A DNA stretch of 40,737 nucleotides from an uncultured Colwellia sp. (lineage in GTDB: Bacteria; Pseudomonadota; Gammaproteobacteria; Enterobacterales; Alteromonadaceae): positions 1 to 40,737 of the forward strand of contig CAJXQM010000025.1 in NCBI GenBank assembly GCA_913058145.1. The letters run 5' to 3'. The translations under genes were made by a program, and so were the position numbers. The notes under the pieces are model-generated. The model saw only the letters and a list, made by a program, of their open reading frames with translations. It did not search any database and had not been told where the DNA came from. This document shows, piece by piece, positions 33,655-40,737 of the stretch (positions within the stretch are counted from its first letter, which is position 1; each line of letters begins with the position of its first letter).

Positions 33655-34833
33655 TTAAAAGCAATCGCCTGGAATTCGTACCCATCCCTCCATCAACACT
33701 CTAGCACTACGACTCATGATCGCTTTTGTCACCTGCCATTTTCCATCAACTTCAATGGCTTGTGCTCCTACTTTCAATGTACCTGAGGGATGACCAAAAA
33801 CAACTGATTCACGTTCACCGCCACCGGCGGCTAAATTAACTAAAGTACCTGGAATTGCACCCGCGGTACCAATAGCAACAGCCGCAGTTCCCATCATCGC
33901 ATGGTGTAATTTACCCATCGATAAGGCACGAACGTGTAAGTCTATTTCAGTCGCACTCACTTGCTTAGCACTTGAGGTAACATAATCTTTTGCAGAAGAT
34001 ACAAAGGCAACTTTAGGTGTATGTTGACGAGCTTTAGCCTCAGATATATCTTTGATTAAACCCATTTTGATCGCACCATAAGCTCGAATGGTTTCAAAGC
34101 GTTCAAGTGCAGCGTCATCATTGTTTATCGCATCTTGTAATTCAATACCTGTGTAACCAATTTCATCTGCATTTAAGAAGATAGTCGGAATACCCGCGGT
34201 AATCATCGTCGCAGTAAACGTACCAACACCAGGAACTTCTAACTGATCAACAACATTGCCTGTCGGGAACATAGCTTCAGAAGGGTCAACAGGTGCTAAA
34301 AATTCGACAGGTACTTCAGCAGCTGGAAATGTAACGCCGTCTAATTCAAAATCACCTGTTTCTTGAACTTCACCGTTAGTCATCGGTACTTTAGCAATAA
34401 TGGTTTTTGAAATGTTTTTCTGCCAAATACGAACCGTACAGATGCCATTTTTAGGTATTCTATCTGCACTCACTAATCCTGAGCTAATAGCAAAAGAGCC
34501 TACAGCAGCCGTAAGATTGCCGCAATTCCCGCTCCAATCAACAAAGGCTTTATCAATGGCCACTTGGCCAAATAGATAATCAACATCGTGATCCACTTGT
34601 TCTGATTTAGCCAGAATTACCGTTTTACTGGTACTTGAGGTTGCACCACCCATACCATCAGTTTGCTTACCATATGGATCTGGGCTACCGATAATACGCA
34701 GTAACATATTATCGCGAGGTTCACCTGCTACCTGACAGCGTTCTGGCAAATCAGTTAAATTAAAAAATACACCTTTCGATGTACCACCACGAATATACGT
34801 CGCGGGGATCTTTACTTGAGGAACGTGAGACAT
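33655..34833 (-). CDS. prpF: 2-methylaconitate cis-trans isomerase PrpF
   Basis: Converts the trans-2-methylaconitate made by AcnD to the cis form for aconitase in the methylcitrate cycle of propionate breakdown. At 392 residues it has the usual PrpF length; segments YIRGGTSKGVFF (13-24), DPYGKQTDGMGGATSSTSKT and DWSGNCGNLTAAVG (with the catalytic-type Cys/Lys region) are typical. AAGGAG lies 6 bases before the ATG. It follows acnD by 87 bases, with a strong hairpin terminator in the gap, so expression is probably lower than for acnD. It is the last gene of the prp operon. Confidence 0.96.
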   Translation of the reverse strand: MSHVPQVKIPATYIRGGTSKGVFFNLTDLPERCQVAGEPRDNMLLRIIGSPDPYGKQTDGMGGATSSTSKTVILAKSEQVDHDVDYLFGQVAIDKAFVDWSGNCGNLTAAVGSFAISSGLVSADRIPKNGICTVRIWQKNISKTIIAKVPMTNGEVQETGDFELDGVTFPAAEVPVEFLAPVDPSEAMFPTGNVVDQLEVPGVGTFTATMITAGIPTIFLNADEIGYTGIELQDAINNDDAALERFETIRAYGAIKMGLIKDISEAKARQHTPKVAFVSSAKDYVTSSAKQVSATEIDLHVRALSMGKLHHAMMGTAAVAIGTAGAIPGTLVNLAAGGGERESVVFGHPSGTLKVGAQAIEVDGKWQVTKAIMSRSARVLMEGWVRIPGDCF

Positions 34834-34860
34834 TGCGATCTCCTTATTTTTGTTTATTTA

Positions 34861-34899
34861 ATAAAAAAGCGGTACTAACATCACTGTTAAGTACCGCTT
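34861..34899 (-). terminator. Internal terminator between acnD and prpF
   Basis: Arms AAGCGGTACT (34867-34876) and AGTACCGCTT (34890-34899), with an inner AACA/TGTT extension and one bulge. On the minus strand it is followed directly by TTTTTTATT. It separates acnD from prpF and should attenuate read-through. Confidence 0.85.
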
Positions 34900-34920
34900 A
34901 AATGATTATTTTAGCGAGAC

Positions 34921-37527
34921 TTAGCTAGCGTTTGATTGAAGAAAATCAGTTGCGAATTTTTGAAGAACTCCGCCGCCATCATAAACGGTAACTTCTTCCG
35001 CTGTATCTAAACGACACTTCACTGGAATCTCAATTACTTCGCCATTCTTACGCGTCATAATAACAGTCATAGCACCACCTGGAGCAGTAGTACCTTCAAC
35101 ATCATAAGTTTCTGTACCATCAATGTTATAAGTATTACGTGTATCACCATTGGTAAATTCAAGTGGTAAAACGCCCATACCAATCAAGTTAGTACGGTGA
35201 ATGCGCTCAAAACCTTCTGAAACGATAACTTCAACACCGGCTAAACGAACACCTTTTGCAGCCCAGTCACGTGATGAACCTTGACCGTAATCAGCACCAG
35301 CGATGATGATTAATGGCTGTTTTCGTTCCATGTAAGTTTCAATTGCTTCCCACATGCGAGACTCAGTACCTTCCGGCTCGATACGTGCAAGTGAACCTTG
35401 CTTAACTTCGCCTTTTTCGTCACGACACATTTCATTGAACAATTTCGGGTTAGCGAATGTTGCACGTTGAGTTGTTTCATGATCGCCTCTATGAGTTGCG
35501 TATGAGTTAAAGTCTTCGTGTGGAACACCCATTTTATCGAGGTAAGCACCAGAAGCACTATTTAACTGAATAGCGTTAGACGGTGATAAATGGTCAGTTG
35601 TGATGTTGTCACCAAGTACAGCTAATGGACGCATACCCTTCATGGTACGCTCACCCGCTAAAGCACCTTCCCAATAAGGAGGACGACGGATATAAGTACT
35701 CTTAAGATCCCAATCGTATAACGGGCTTTCAGCAGGTTCAAACGCACCTAAATCAAACATTGGCGTGTAAATTTTCTTAAACTGCTCCGGCTTAACACAT
35801 GAAGCAACGATTGCATCGATTTCTTCATCGCTTGGCCAAATATCTTTCAAGGTAATGTCATTACCATTTTGGTCTTGACCTAATACATCTTTTTCAATAT
35901 CAAAACGAATAGTACCAGCAAGTGCATAAGCAACTACTAATGGCGGCGACGCTAAGAAAGCTTGTTTAGCGTGTGGATGAATACGACCATCAAAGTTACG
36001 GTTACCTGATAATACGGCTGTAGAGTATAAATCTCGGTCAATAATTTCTTGTTGAATTTTAGGATCTAATGCACCTGACATACCGTTACATGTTGTACAT
36101 GCGTAACCAACGATACCGAAACCTAATTTTTCCATTTCAGATAACAGACCCGCTTCTTCTAGGTAAAGTTTTGCAACTTTTGACCCTGGAGCAAACGATG
36201 ATTTAACCCAAGGCTTACGTACTAAGCCTAACTCATTCGCACGTTTTGCAACTAAACCAGCCGCAACAACATTACGTGGATTAGACGTATTAGTACAAGA
36301 AGTAATAGCAGCAATAATTACGGCACCGTCTGGTATTAACCCTTCTGCTTCTTGTGCTTTACAAGCATCCAGGTTTTTAGCGATATCTTTTGATACAAGA
36401 TCAGCAGTCGCTAAACGACGATGCGGGTTAGATGGACCCGCTAAGTTACGACATACTGTTGATAAATCAAATTCGATAACTCGTGGATATTGTGCTTCAA
36501 CTAAATCGTCAGCCCATAAACCGGTGTGTTTTGCGTATATTTCAACTAATTTAACTTGTTCTGGCTCACGACCAGTAAGCTTCAAGTAATCTATAGTTTG
36601 TTGATCGATATAGAACATACCTGCAGATGCACCGTATTCTGGTGTCATGTTTGAGATAGTTGCACGGTCACCAATGGTTAAATCTTTAGTGCCTTCACCG
36701 AAAAACTCTAAGTAGCTTGATACAACTTTCTGGTTACGTAAAAATTCAGTGATTGCAAGTACCATATCGGTTGCTGTAATACCTGGTGCACGTTTACCCG
36801 TTAACTTAACACCAATGATATCAGGTAAGCGCATCATTGATGGGCGACCAAGCATTACTGTTTCAGCTTCTAAACCACCAACACCAATCGCGATAACACC
36901 TAAAGCGTCAACATGTGGTGTATGTGAATCAGTACCAACACAAGTGTCAGGGAAAGCAACACCATCACGTGATTGAATAACTGGTGACATTTTCTCTAGG
37001 TTGATTTGGTGCATAATGCCGTTACCAGCGGGGATTACATCAACATTTTTAAACGCTGTTTTGCTCCACTCAATAAATTTAAAACGGTCTTTGTTACGAC
37101 GGTCTTCAATATCACGGTTTTTCTGAAATGCATCCGCGTCAAAACCAGGTGCTTCCACTGCAAGAGAGTGATCGACAATTAACTGTGTTGGCACAACAGG
37201 GTTAACTTTAGATGGATCACCACCTTGATCAGCAATGGCATCACGAAGACCAGCAAGATCTACTAATGCTGTTTGACCTAAAATATCATGACAAACAACA
37301 CGAGCTGGATACCATGGAAAATCAAGATCTTGTTTAACGTCAATAAGTTGCTTTAATGAATCAGTAAGTGCAGCGGGATCACATTTACGAACTAATTGCT
37401 CAGCTAAAACACGAGAGGTGTAAGGTAGTTTGGCGTAGCTACCCGGAGTAATGGCTTCAACCGCTTCACGCGTATCAAAGAAATCAATGTTAGCGCCCGG
37501 AAGCGGCTTGCGGTAATCGTAATTCAT
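34921..37527 (-). CDS. acnD: 2-methylcitrate dehydratase, Fe/S-dependent (AcnD)
   Basis: Aconitase-superfamily enzyme that dehydrates 2-methylcitrate in the methylcitrate cycle, replacing PrpD. The 868-residue length fits AcnD. The [4Fe-4S] cysteines are Cys411 (TSCTNTSNPR) and Cys477/Cys480 (YACTTCNGMSG). The substrate-binding segment TDSHTPHVDALG is at 199-210, and the C-terminal swivel domain has GADYGQGSSRDWAAKG. AGGA lies 8 bases before the ATG. Its pairing with prpF and the absence of prpD in the operon support AcnD rather than AcnA. Confidence 0.97.
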   Translation of the reverse strand: MNYDYRKPLPGANIDFFDTREAVEAITPGSYAKLPYTSRVLAEQLVRKCDPAALTDSLKQLIDVKQDLDFPWYPARVVCHDILGQTALVDLAGLRDAIADQGGDPSKVNPVVPTQLIVDHSLAVEAPGFDADAFQKNRDIEDRRNKDRFKFIEWSKTAFKNVDVIPAGNGIMHQINLEKMSPVIQSRDGVAFPDTCVGTDSHTPHVDALGVIAIGVGGLEAETVMLGRPSMMRLPDIIGVKLTGKRAPGITATDMVLAITEFLRNQKVVSSYLEFFGEGTKDLTIGDRATISNMTPEYGASAGMFYIDQQTIDYLKLTGREPEQVKLVEIYAKHTGLWADDLVEAQYPRVIEFDLSTVCRNLAGPSNPHRRLATADLVSKDIAKNLDACKAQEAEGLIPDGAVIIAAITSCTNTSNPRNVVAAGLVAKRANELGLVRKPWVKSSFAPGSKVAKLYLEEAGLLSEMEKLGFGIVGYACTTCNGMSGALDPKIQQEIIDRDLYSTAVLSGNRNFDGRIHPHAKQAFLASPPLVVAYALAGTIRFDIEKDVLGQDQNGNDITLKDIWPSDEEIDAIVASCVKPEQFKKIYTPMFDLGAFEPAESPLYDWDLKSTYIRRPPYWEGALAGERTMKGMRPLAVLGDNITTDHLSPSNAIQLNSASGAYLDKMGVPHEDFNSYATHRGDHETTQRATFANPKLFNEMCRDEKGEVKQGSLARIEPEGTESRMWEAIETYMERKQPLIIIAGADYGQGSSRDWAAKGVRLAGVEVIVSEGFERIHRTNLIGMGVLPLEFTNGDTRNTYNIDGTETYDVEGTTAPGGAMTVIMTRKNGEVIEIPVKCRLDTAEEVTVYDGGGVLQKFATDFLQSNAS

Positions 37528-37605
37528 AATAAAAGTCCTAGTGAAGGAACAAATATGAGTAACAAGAAGCGCTTAACAACCTGTTACTCAATATGCTAAT
37601 CTGTA

Positions 37606-38730
37606 TTATCGTTGTGAGATAGGCGTAACTGTTCTTGGTTCACTGCCAATATAATCGGCAGATGGACGAATAATACGGTTATTAGAGCGCTGTTCCATTA
37701 CATGTGCAGCCCAACCAGTTAGGCGTGAACAAACAAAAATAGGCGTAAACAGTTTAGTTGGAATACCCATATAGTTATAAGTAGATGCATGGAAAAAATC
37801 TGCATTACAAAATAATTTTTTGGTATCCCACATAAATTCTTCACACGCTACAGATATATCGTAAAGTGATGTGTCGCCATTCTCAGCCGCTAACTTTTCA
37901 GACCACGCTTTGATAATGACATTACGTGGATCTGACGTGCGATAAACTGCATGCCCAAACCCCATGATTTTGTCTTTTCGTTCAAGCATAGCCGCCATCT
38001 GTACTTTAGCATCGGCCGGTGATTCGAATGTCTCGATCATATCCATAGCGGCTTCGTTAGCACCACCGTGAAGTGGTCCACGTAAAGTACCAATAGCGCC
38101 CGTAATACAAGAGAACATATCTGACAACGTTGATGCACATACGCGCGCAGTAAACGTTGACGCGTTAAACTCATGTTCAGCATATAAAATTAACGATACA
38201 TCCATTACACGTTCATGCTGTGTTGATGGGCTTTCACCATTAAGTAAACGTAAAAAGTGACCACCAAGTGATGCTTCATCGCTTGTACAATCAATTTCAA
38301 CACCGTCATGCGAAAATTTATACCAATAACACATAATTGCAGGGAACGCTGCTAACAAACGGTTAGCTGCTTTATTTTGTTGAGTAAAATCAACTTCTGG
38401 TTCAATATTGCCTAAAAATGAACAGCCCGTGCGCATAACATCCATAGGATGTGTCTCTTTAGGGATCAGCTTTAAGACTTCTTTTAATGCTTGTGGAATA
38501 TCACGTAACGCTAGTAGCTCAGCTTTGTATTCAGCTAACTCACCAGCTGTTGGTAATTCACCATTGAATAATAAATAAGCGACTTCTTCAAAGGTAGCAT
38601 TATCAGCTAAATCAGAAACATCATAACCGCAGTAAGTTAAACCACTACCTGATTTACCCACAGTACAAATAGCTGTTTCGCCTGCGCTTTGACCACGTAA
38701 GCCGGCACCACTAATCTTTTTTTCTGACAT
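37606..38730 (-). CDS. prpC: 2-methylcitrate synthase
   Basis: Condenses propionyl-CoA with oxaloacetate. A 374-residue citrate-synthase-fold protein; active-site His residues lie in GPLHGGANEAAM and GFGHAVYR, and the catalytic Asp in NADFFHAS. The short length and the position between prpB and acnD identify the methylcitrate form rather than GltA. It follows prpB by 44 bases. The Shine-Dalgarno is weak (GTGAG). No defect is seen. Confidence 0.97.
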   Translation of the reverse strand: MSEKKISGAGLRGQSAGETAICTVGKSGSGLTYCGYDVSDLADNATFEEVAYLLFNGELPTAGELAEYKAELLALRDIPQALKEVLKLIPKETHPMDVMRTGCSFLGNIEPEVDFTQQNKAANRLLAAFPAIMCYWYKFSHDGVEIDCTSDEASLGGHFLRLLNGESPSTQHERVMDVSLILYAEHEFNASTFTARVCASTLSDMFSCITGAIGTLRGPLHGGANEAAMDMIETFESPADAKVQMAAMLERKDKIMGFGHAVYRTSDPRNVIIKAWSEKLAAENGDTSLYDISVACEEFMWDTKKLFCNADFFHASTYNYMGIPTKLFTPIFVCSRLTGWAAHVMEQRSNNRIIRPSADYIGSEPRTVTPISQR

Positions 38731-38774
38731 AATTATTTTCTCACTCTGTAATGTTTTTATTTTTTATAATTAAA

Positions 38775-39665
38775 TTACTTGTTTTTTCCGTCAGCAAATA
38801 ACGAATCTAATTTTTGCTCATAATCGTGATAACCAAGGTAATCATATAAATCCATACGAGTTTGCATCGTATCGATTACTGCTTTTTGATCACCATCAGA
38901 TAGCAGGGTTTTGTACACTAATTCAGCCGCTTTATTCATCGCTCTAAAAGCTGATAAAGGATAAAGCACCATGCCACAACCCCATTCACCTAATTGCTCT
39001 TTATTCCATAATTCGGTTTGACCAAATTCAGTGATATTAGCAAGAATAGGAACATCTAATGCTGCTGAAAAAGCACGGTAATGTTCTTCTGTTTGAATTG
39101 CTTCTGCAAAAATACCATCGGCACCGGCGGCAACATAGGCCTTAGCACGTTCAATCGCCGCATCTAAACCTTCTTGAGCAAAAGCATCGGTACGCGCCAT
39201 AATGAAAAAATCAGGATCAATACGTGCATCAACTGCTGCGCGAATGCGATCAACCATTTCTTCTATACTAACAATTTCTTTATTCGGACGATGACCGCAG
39301 CGTTTTTGTGCGACTTGGTCTTCAATATGAACAGCTGCAGCCCCGGCTTTTTCCATATCACGTATTGTTTTTGCAATATTAAACGCCCCACCCCAACCTG
39401 TATCAATATCAACAAGTAGCGGTAAGCTAGATGCGGCAGTAATACGTTGCACATCAGCTACAACATCATTCAATGACGTCATACCAAGATCGGGTAGACC
39501 ATAAGAAGCATTAGCAACACCGCCACCTGATAAATAGATGGCTTGATGACCTATTTGTTCAGCCATCATGGCGCTATAAGCATTGATAGTGCCAACAACT
39601 TGTAGTGGTTTGTTATTTACTAACGCTTGGCGAAATTTTGCGCCCGCAGATAATTGACTTGTCAT
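38775..39665 (-). CDS. prpB: Methylisocitrate lyase
   Basis: Splits 2-methylisocitrate into pyruvate and succinate. At 296 residues it is the same length as the E. coli enzyme. The Mg-binding DIDTGWGG is at 86-93 and the signature KRCGHR with catalytic Cys123 is at 121-126, as in E. coli. GAGGA stands 8 bases before the ATG. It is the first metabolic gene of the operon, 13 bases after the GntR regulator, so the regulator and enzymes are co-transcribed. Confidence 0.98.
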   Translation of the reverse strand: MTSQLSAGAKFRQALVNNKPLQVVGTINAYSAMMAEQIGHQAIYLSGGGVANASYGLPDLGMTSLNDVVADVQRITAASSLPLLVDIDTGWGGAFNIAKTIRDMEKAGAAAVHIEDQVAQKRCGHRPNKEIVSIEEMVDRIRAAVDARIDPDFFIMARTDAFAQEGLDAAIERAKAYVAAGADGIFAEAIQTEEHYRAFSAALDVPILANITEFGQTELWNKEQLGEWGCGMVLYPLSAFRAMNKAAELVYKTLLSDGDQKAVIDTMQTRMDLYDYLGYHDYEQKLDSLFADGKNK

Positions 39666-39678
39666 GGTATATTTCCTC

Positions 39679-40398
39679 TTAAGACTTAATGAGTTGAATG
39701 TTTGTTTGTTGTTTATGAGTAATCTCTTCTGCTATTTTATTTTCTATATTTTTACGTGATGCCGCAATATGACGACGCATTAACATTTCTGCCAATTCCC
39801 CATCCCTATCGGCGATTGCCTGGATTATTCGTGAGTGCTCATCAAAAGCACGGCTCGCTCTAGGGCTATTCATACCAAATTGACAACGATACATGCGGAT
39901 TAAATGATATAACTGACCACAAATTAATTCGATTAATTGTTTGTTATGACTACCTAAAATGACTTTGTAATGAAAATCAAGATCACCTTCTTCTTGATAG
40001 TAAGCAATGCCATCTTTTAGCTCTTGAGTTTGCGCATGTACTTTAAGCATCGCTTGCATATGTAAGATTTCTTCATCCGACATGTTTTTTGCTGCTTCTC
40101 TACATGCCATACCCTCAAGTGCTTCTCTTGTAATATAAAGTTCTAACAAGCCTTCAATAGAGCATTGAACAACACGAGAACCAACGTTTGCTTTTCGTTC
40201 AATGAGGTGGCATTTCTCTAGGCGATTTAATGCTTCACGCAATGTTGAACGGCTAATTTGATAACGCTTAGCTAACTCAGGTTCACTTATTTTACTGCCT
40301 GATGGAATTTTACCTTCAACAATAGCATGTTGTATTTGTTCAAATACTTTATCTGCGGTAGTGACAGCCGCTTGTTGAGTTGGGTTATTTGTTTTCAT
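39679..40398 (-). CDS. GntR-family (FCD) regulator of the prp operon
   Basis: A 239-residue regulator: N-terminal winged helix (about 15-75, [25 protein letters not shown]) and C-terminal FCD-type helical ligand domain with His residues for a metal ([16 protein letters not shown]). It is the first gene of the methylcitrate operon and probably represses it, responding to a methylcitrate-type metabolite. The likely operators are the palindromes at 40448-40459 and 40520-40531. GntR-type regulators control prp operons in many marine gammaproteobacteria in place of the sigma54 activator PrpR. Confidence 0.93.
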   Translation of the reverse strand: MKTNNPTQQAAVTTADKVFEQIQHAIVEGKIPSGSKISEPELAKRYQISRSTLREALNRLEKCHLIERKANVGSRVVQCSIEGLLELYITREALEGMACREAAKNMSDEEILHMQAMLKVHAQTQELKDGIAYYQEEGDLDFHYKVILGSHNKQLIELICGQLYHLIRMYRCQFGMNSPRASRAFDEHSRIIQAIADRDGELAEMLMRRHIAASRKNIENKIAEEITHKQQTNIQLIKS

Positions 40399-40447
40399 AA
40401 ATTTAAGTACATCAAGGTTAAAATCATTATGGTTTATCTGTGCCTAT

Positions 40448-40459
40448 ATTGTCGACACA
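40448..40459. promoter_or_regulatory. GTCGAC-centred operator, promoter-proximal (near +20)
   Basis: ATTGTCGACACA, a near-perfect copy of the site at 40520-40531. It lies about 20 bases downstream of the inferred -10, between promoter and start codon. Confidence 0.6.
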
Positions 40460-40476
40460 TCATATTTTCAACATGA

Positions 40477-40504
40477 ATAATACCGATTTTTATTAATTAA
40501 TCAA
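40477..40504 (-). promoter_or_regulatory. Promoter of the prp operon
   Basis: In minus sense TTGATT (40504-40499) and TATTAT (40482-40477) are 16 bases apart, 4/6 and 5/6 matches to sigma70 boxes. It is bracketed by the two GTCGAC palindromes. Confidence 0.55.
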
Positions 40505-40519
40505 GTAGACTTAAGTGTT

Positions 40520-40531
40520 ATTGTCGACAAT
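40520..40531. promoter_or_regulatory. GTCGAC-centred operator, upstream copy
   Basis: ATTGTCGACAAT is a perfect 12-bp palindrome upstream of the -35. Its centre is 72 bases from that of the other copy, about seven helical turns. It is the likely binding site of the GntR regulator. Confidence 0.65.
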
Positions 40532-40595
40532 TTAGTGTCAGATGGTGTATATAAAGGGATGAAAGAGGTATATCGATTAAATTGTAGTCAGATCA

Positions 40596-40635
40596 CAAAA
40601 AAGCCCACGCAATATTAGTATATTGCGTGGGCTTT
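40596..40635 (-). terminator. Intrinsic terminator after tRNA-Glu
   Basis: A 15-bp perfect stem (arms 40600-40614 and 40621-40635) with a 6-base loop, followed on the minus strand by six T. It lies 50 bases past the tRNA 3' end and insulates the prp promoter. Confidence 0.92.
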
Positions 40636-40685
40636 CTATATATCACTTTTAGTACACTTTACTTTCAAACTGGTTAAAAATAAAG

Positions 40686-40737
40686 TGGCATCCCTAAGGG
40701 GATTCGAACCCCTGTTACCGCCGTGAAAGGGCGGTGT
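40686..40737 (-). tRNA. tRNA-Glu (anticodon UUC), 3' part, cut by the window end
   Basis: In minus sense the sequence has an anticodon stem CCGCC/GGCGG with loop CTTTCAC (anticodon TTC), a T arm AGGGG-TTCGAAT-CCCCT, the 3' acceptor strand, discriminator G, and an encoded CCA at 40688-40686. It closely resembles E. coli tRNA-Glu. The D arm and 5' acceptor strand lie outside the window. Confidence 0.95.

Overview
This window looks like a contig end from a low-GC marine gammaproteobacterium, most probably a Colwellia-like member of the Alteromonadales. The indications are the AT-rich composition, the 1620-residue NAD-glutamate dehydrogenase, the AcnD/PrpF-type methylcitrate operon, and the yebR-proQ-prc neighbourhood. 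The taxonomic call rests on protein appearance only. Bases 1-48 are not genomic: they match an Illumina Nextera i7 (N701) adapter ending in the Tn5 mosaic end, so real sequence begins at base 49.

Almost all genes are on the minus strand; the exceptions are an unknown gene (119-1231) and asnB (8772-10436). Region 1 (1288-8503) is a tight nine-gene minus-strand run: a TlpA-like thioredoxin, a DUF4266 lipoprotein with a Gly/Cys tail, a DUF3570 outer-membrane protein, a signal-less ApbE-like flavin transferase, an OmpR-type response regulator, its QseC-like histidine kinase, a Cys-less cupredoxin, an FTR1-like membrane protein without the REXXE motif, and an outer-membrane barrel protein. Upstream lies a cluster of CTTAA half-sites of PmrA/QseB type, which suggests that the encoded two-component system controls the run. 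DUF3570 carries a DALTGAS sequence resembling the ApbE flavinylation motif. This is the best candidate for an undescribed system: envelope flavin/thiol/metal redox under two-component control.

Region 2 (8772-16611) holds asnB, pyrD and the large glutamate dehydrogenase, with clear terminators. Region 3 (17075-24016) is a DUF1302-DUF1329-YCF48-like-MMPL module for envelope traffic of a probably hydrophobic substrate. A good sigma70 promoter 350 bases upstream is overlapped by a FadR-like palindrome, and there is an internal terminator after DUF1329. Region 4 (24568-32509) holds pepN, an NhaC antiporter, and a yebR-small protein-proQ-prc operon in which yebR (free methionine-R-sulfoxide reductase) is broken by a 1-base frameshift and has a 25-bp tandem duplication at its start. 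A DUF2057 protein follows (32867-33517).

Region 5 (33655-40398) is the 2-methylcitrate cycle operon: GntR regulator, prpB, prpC, acnD, terminator, prpF. Two GTCGAC-centred palindromes bracket its promoter. A strong terminator and the 3' part of tRNA-Glu(UUC), cut by the window edge, close the window. I see no mobile elements, prophage or CRISPR array.
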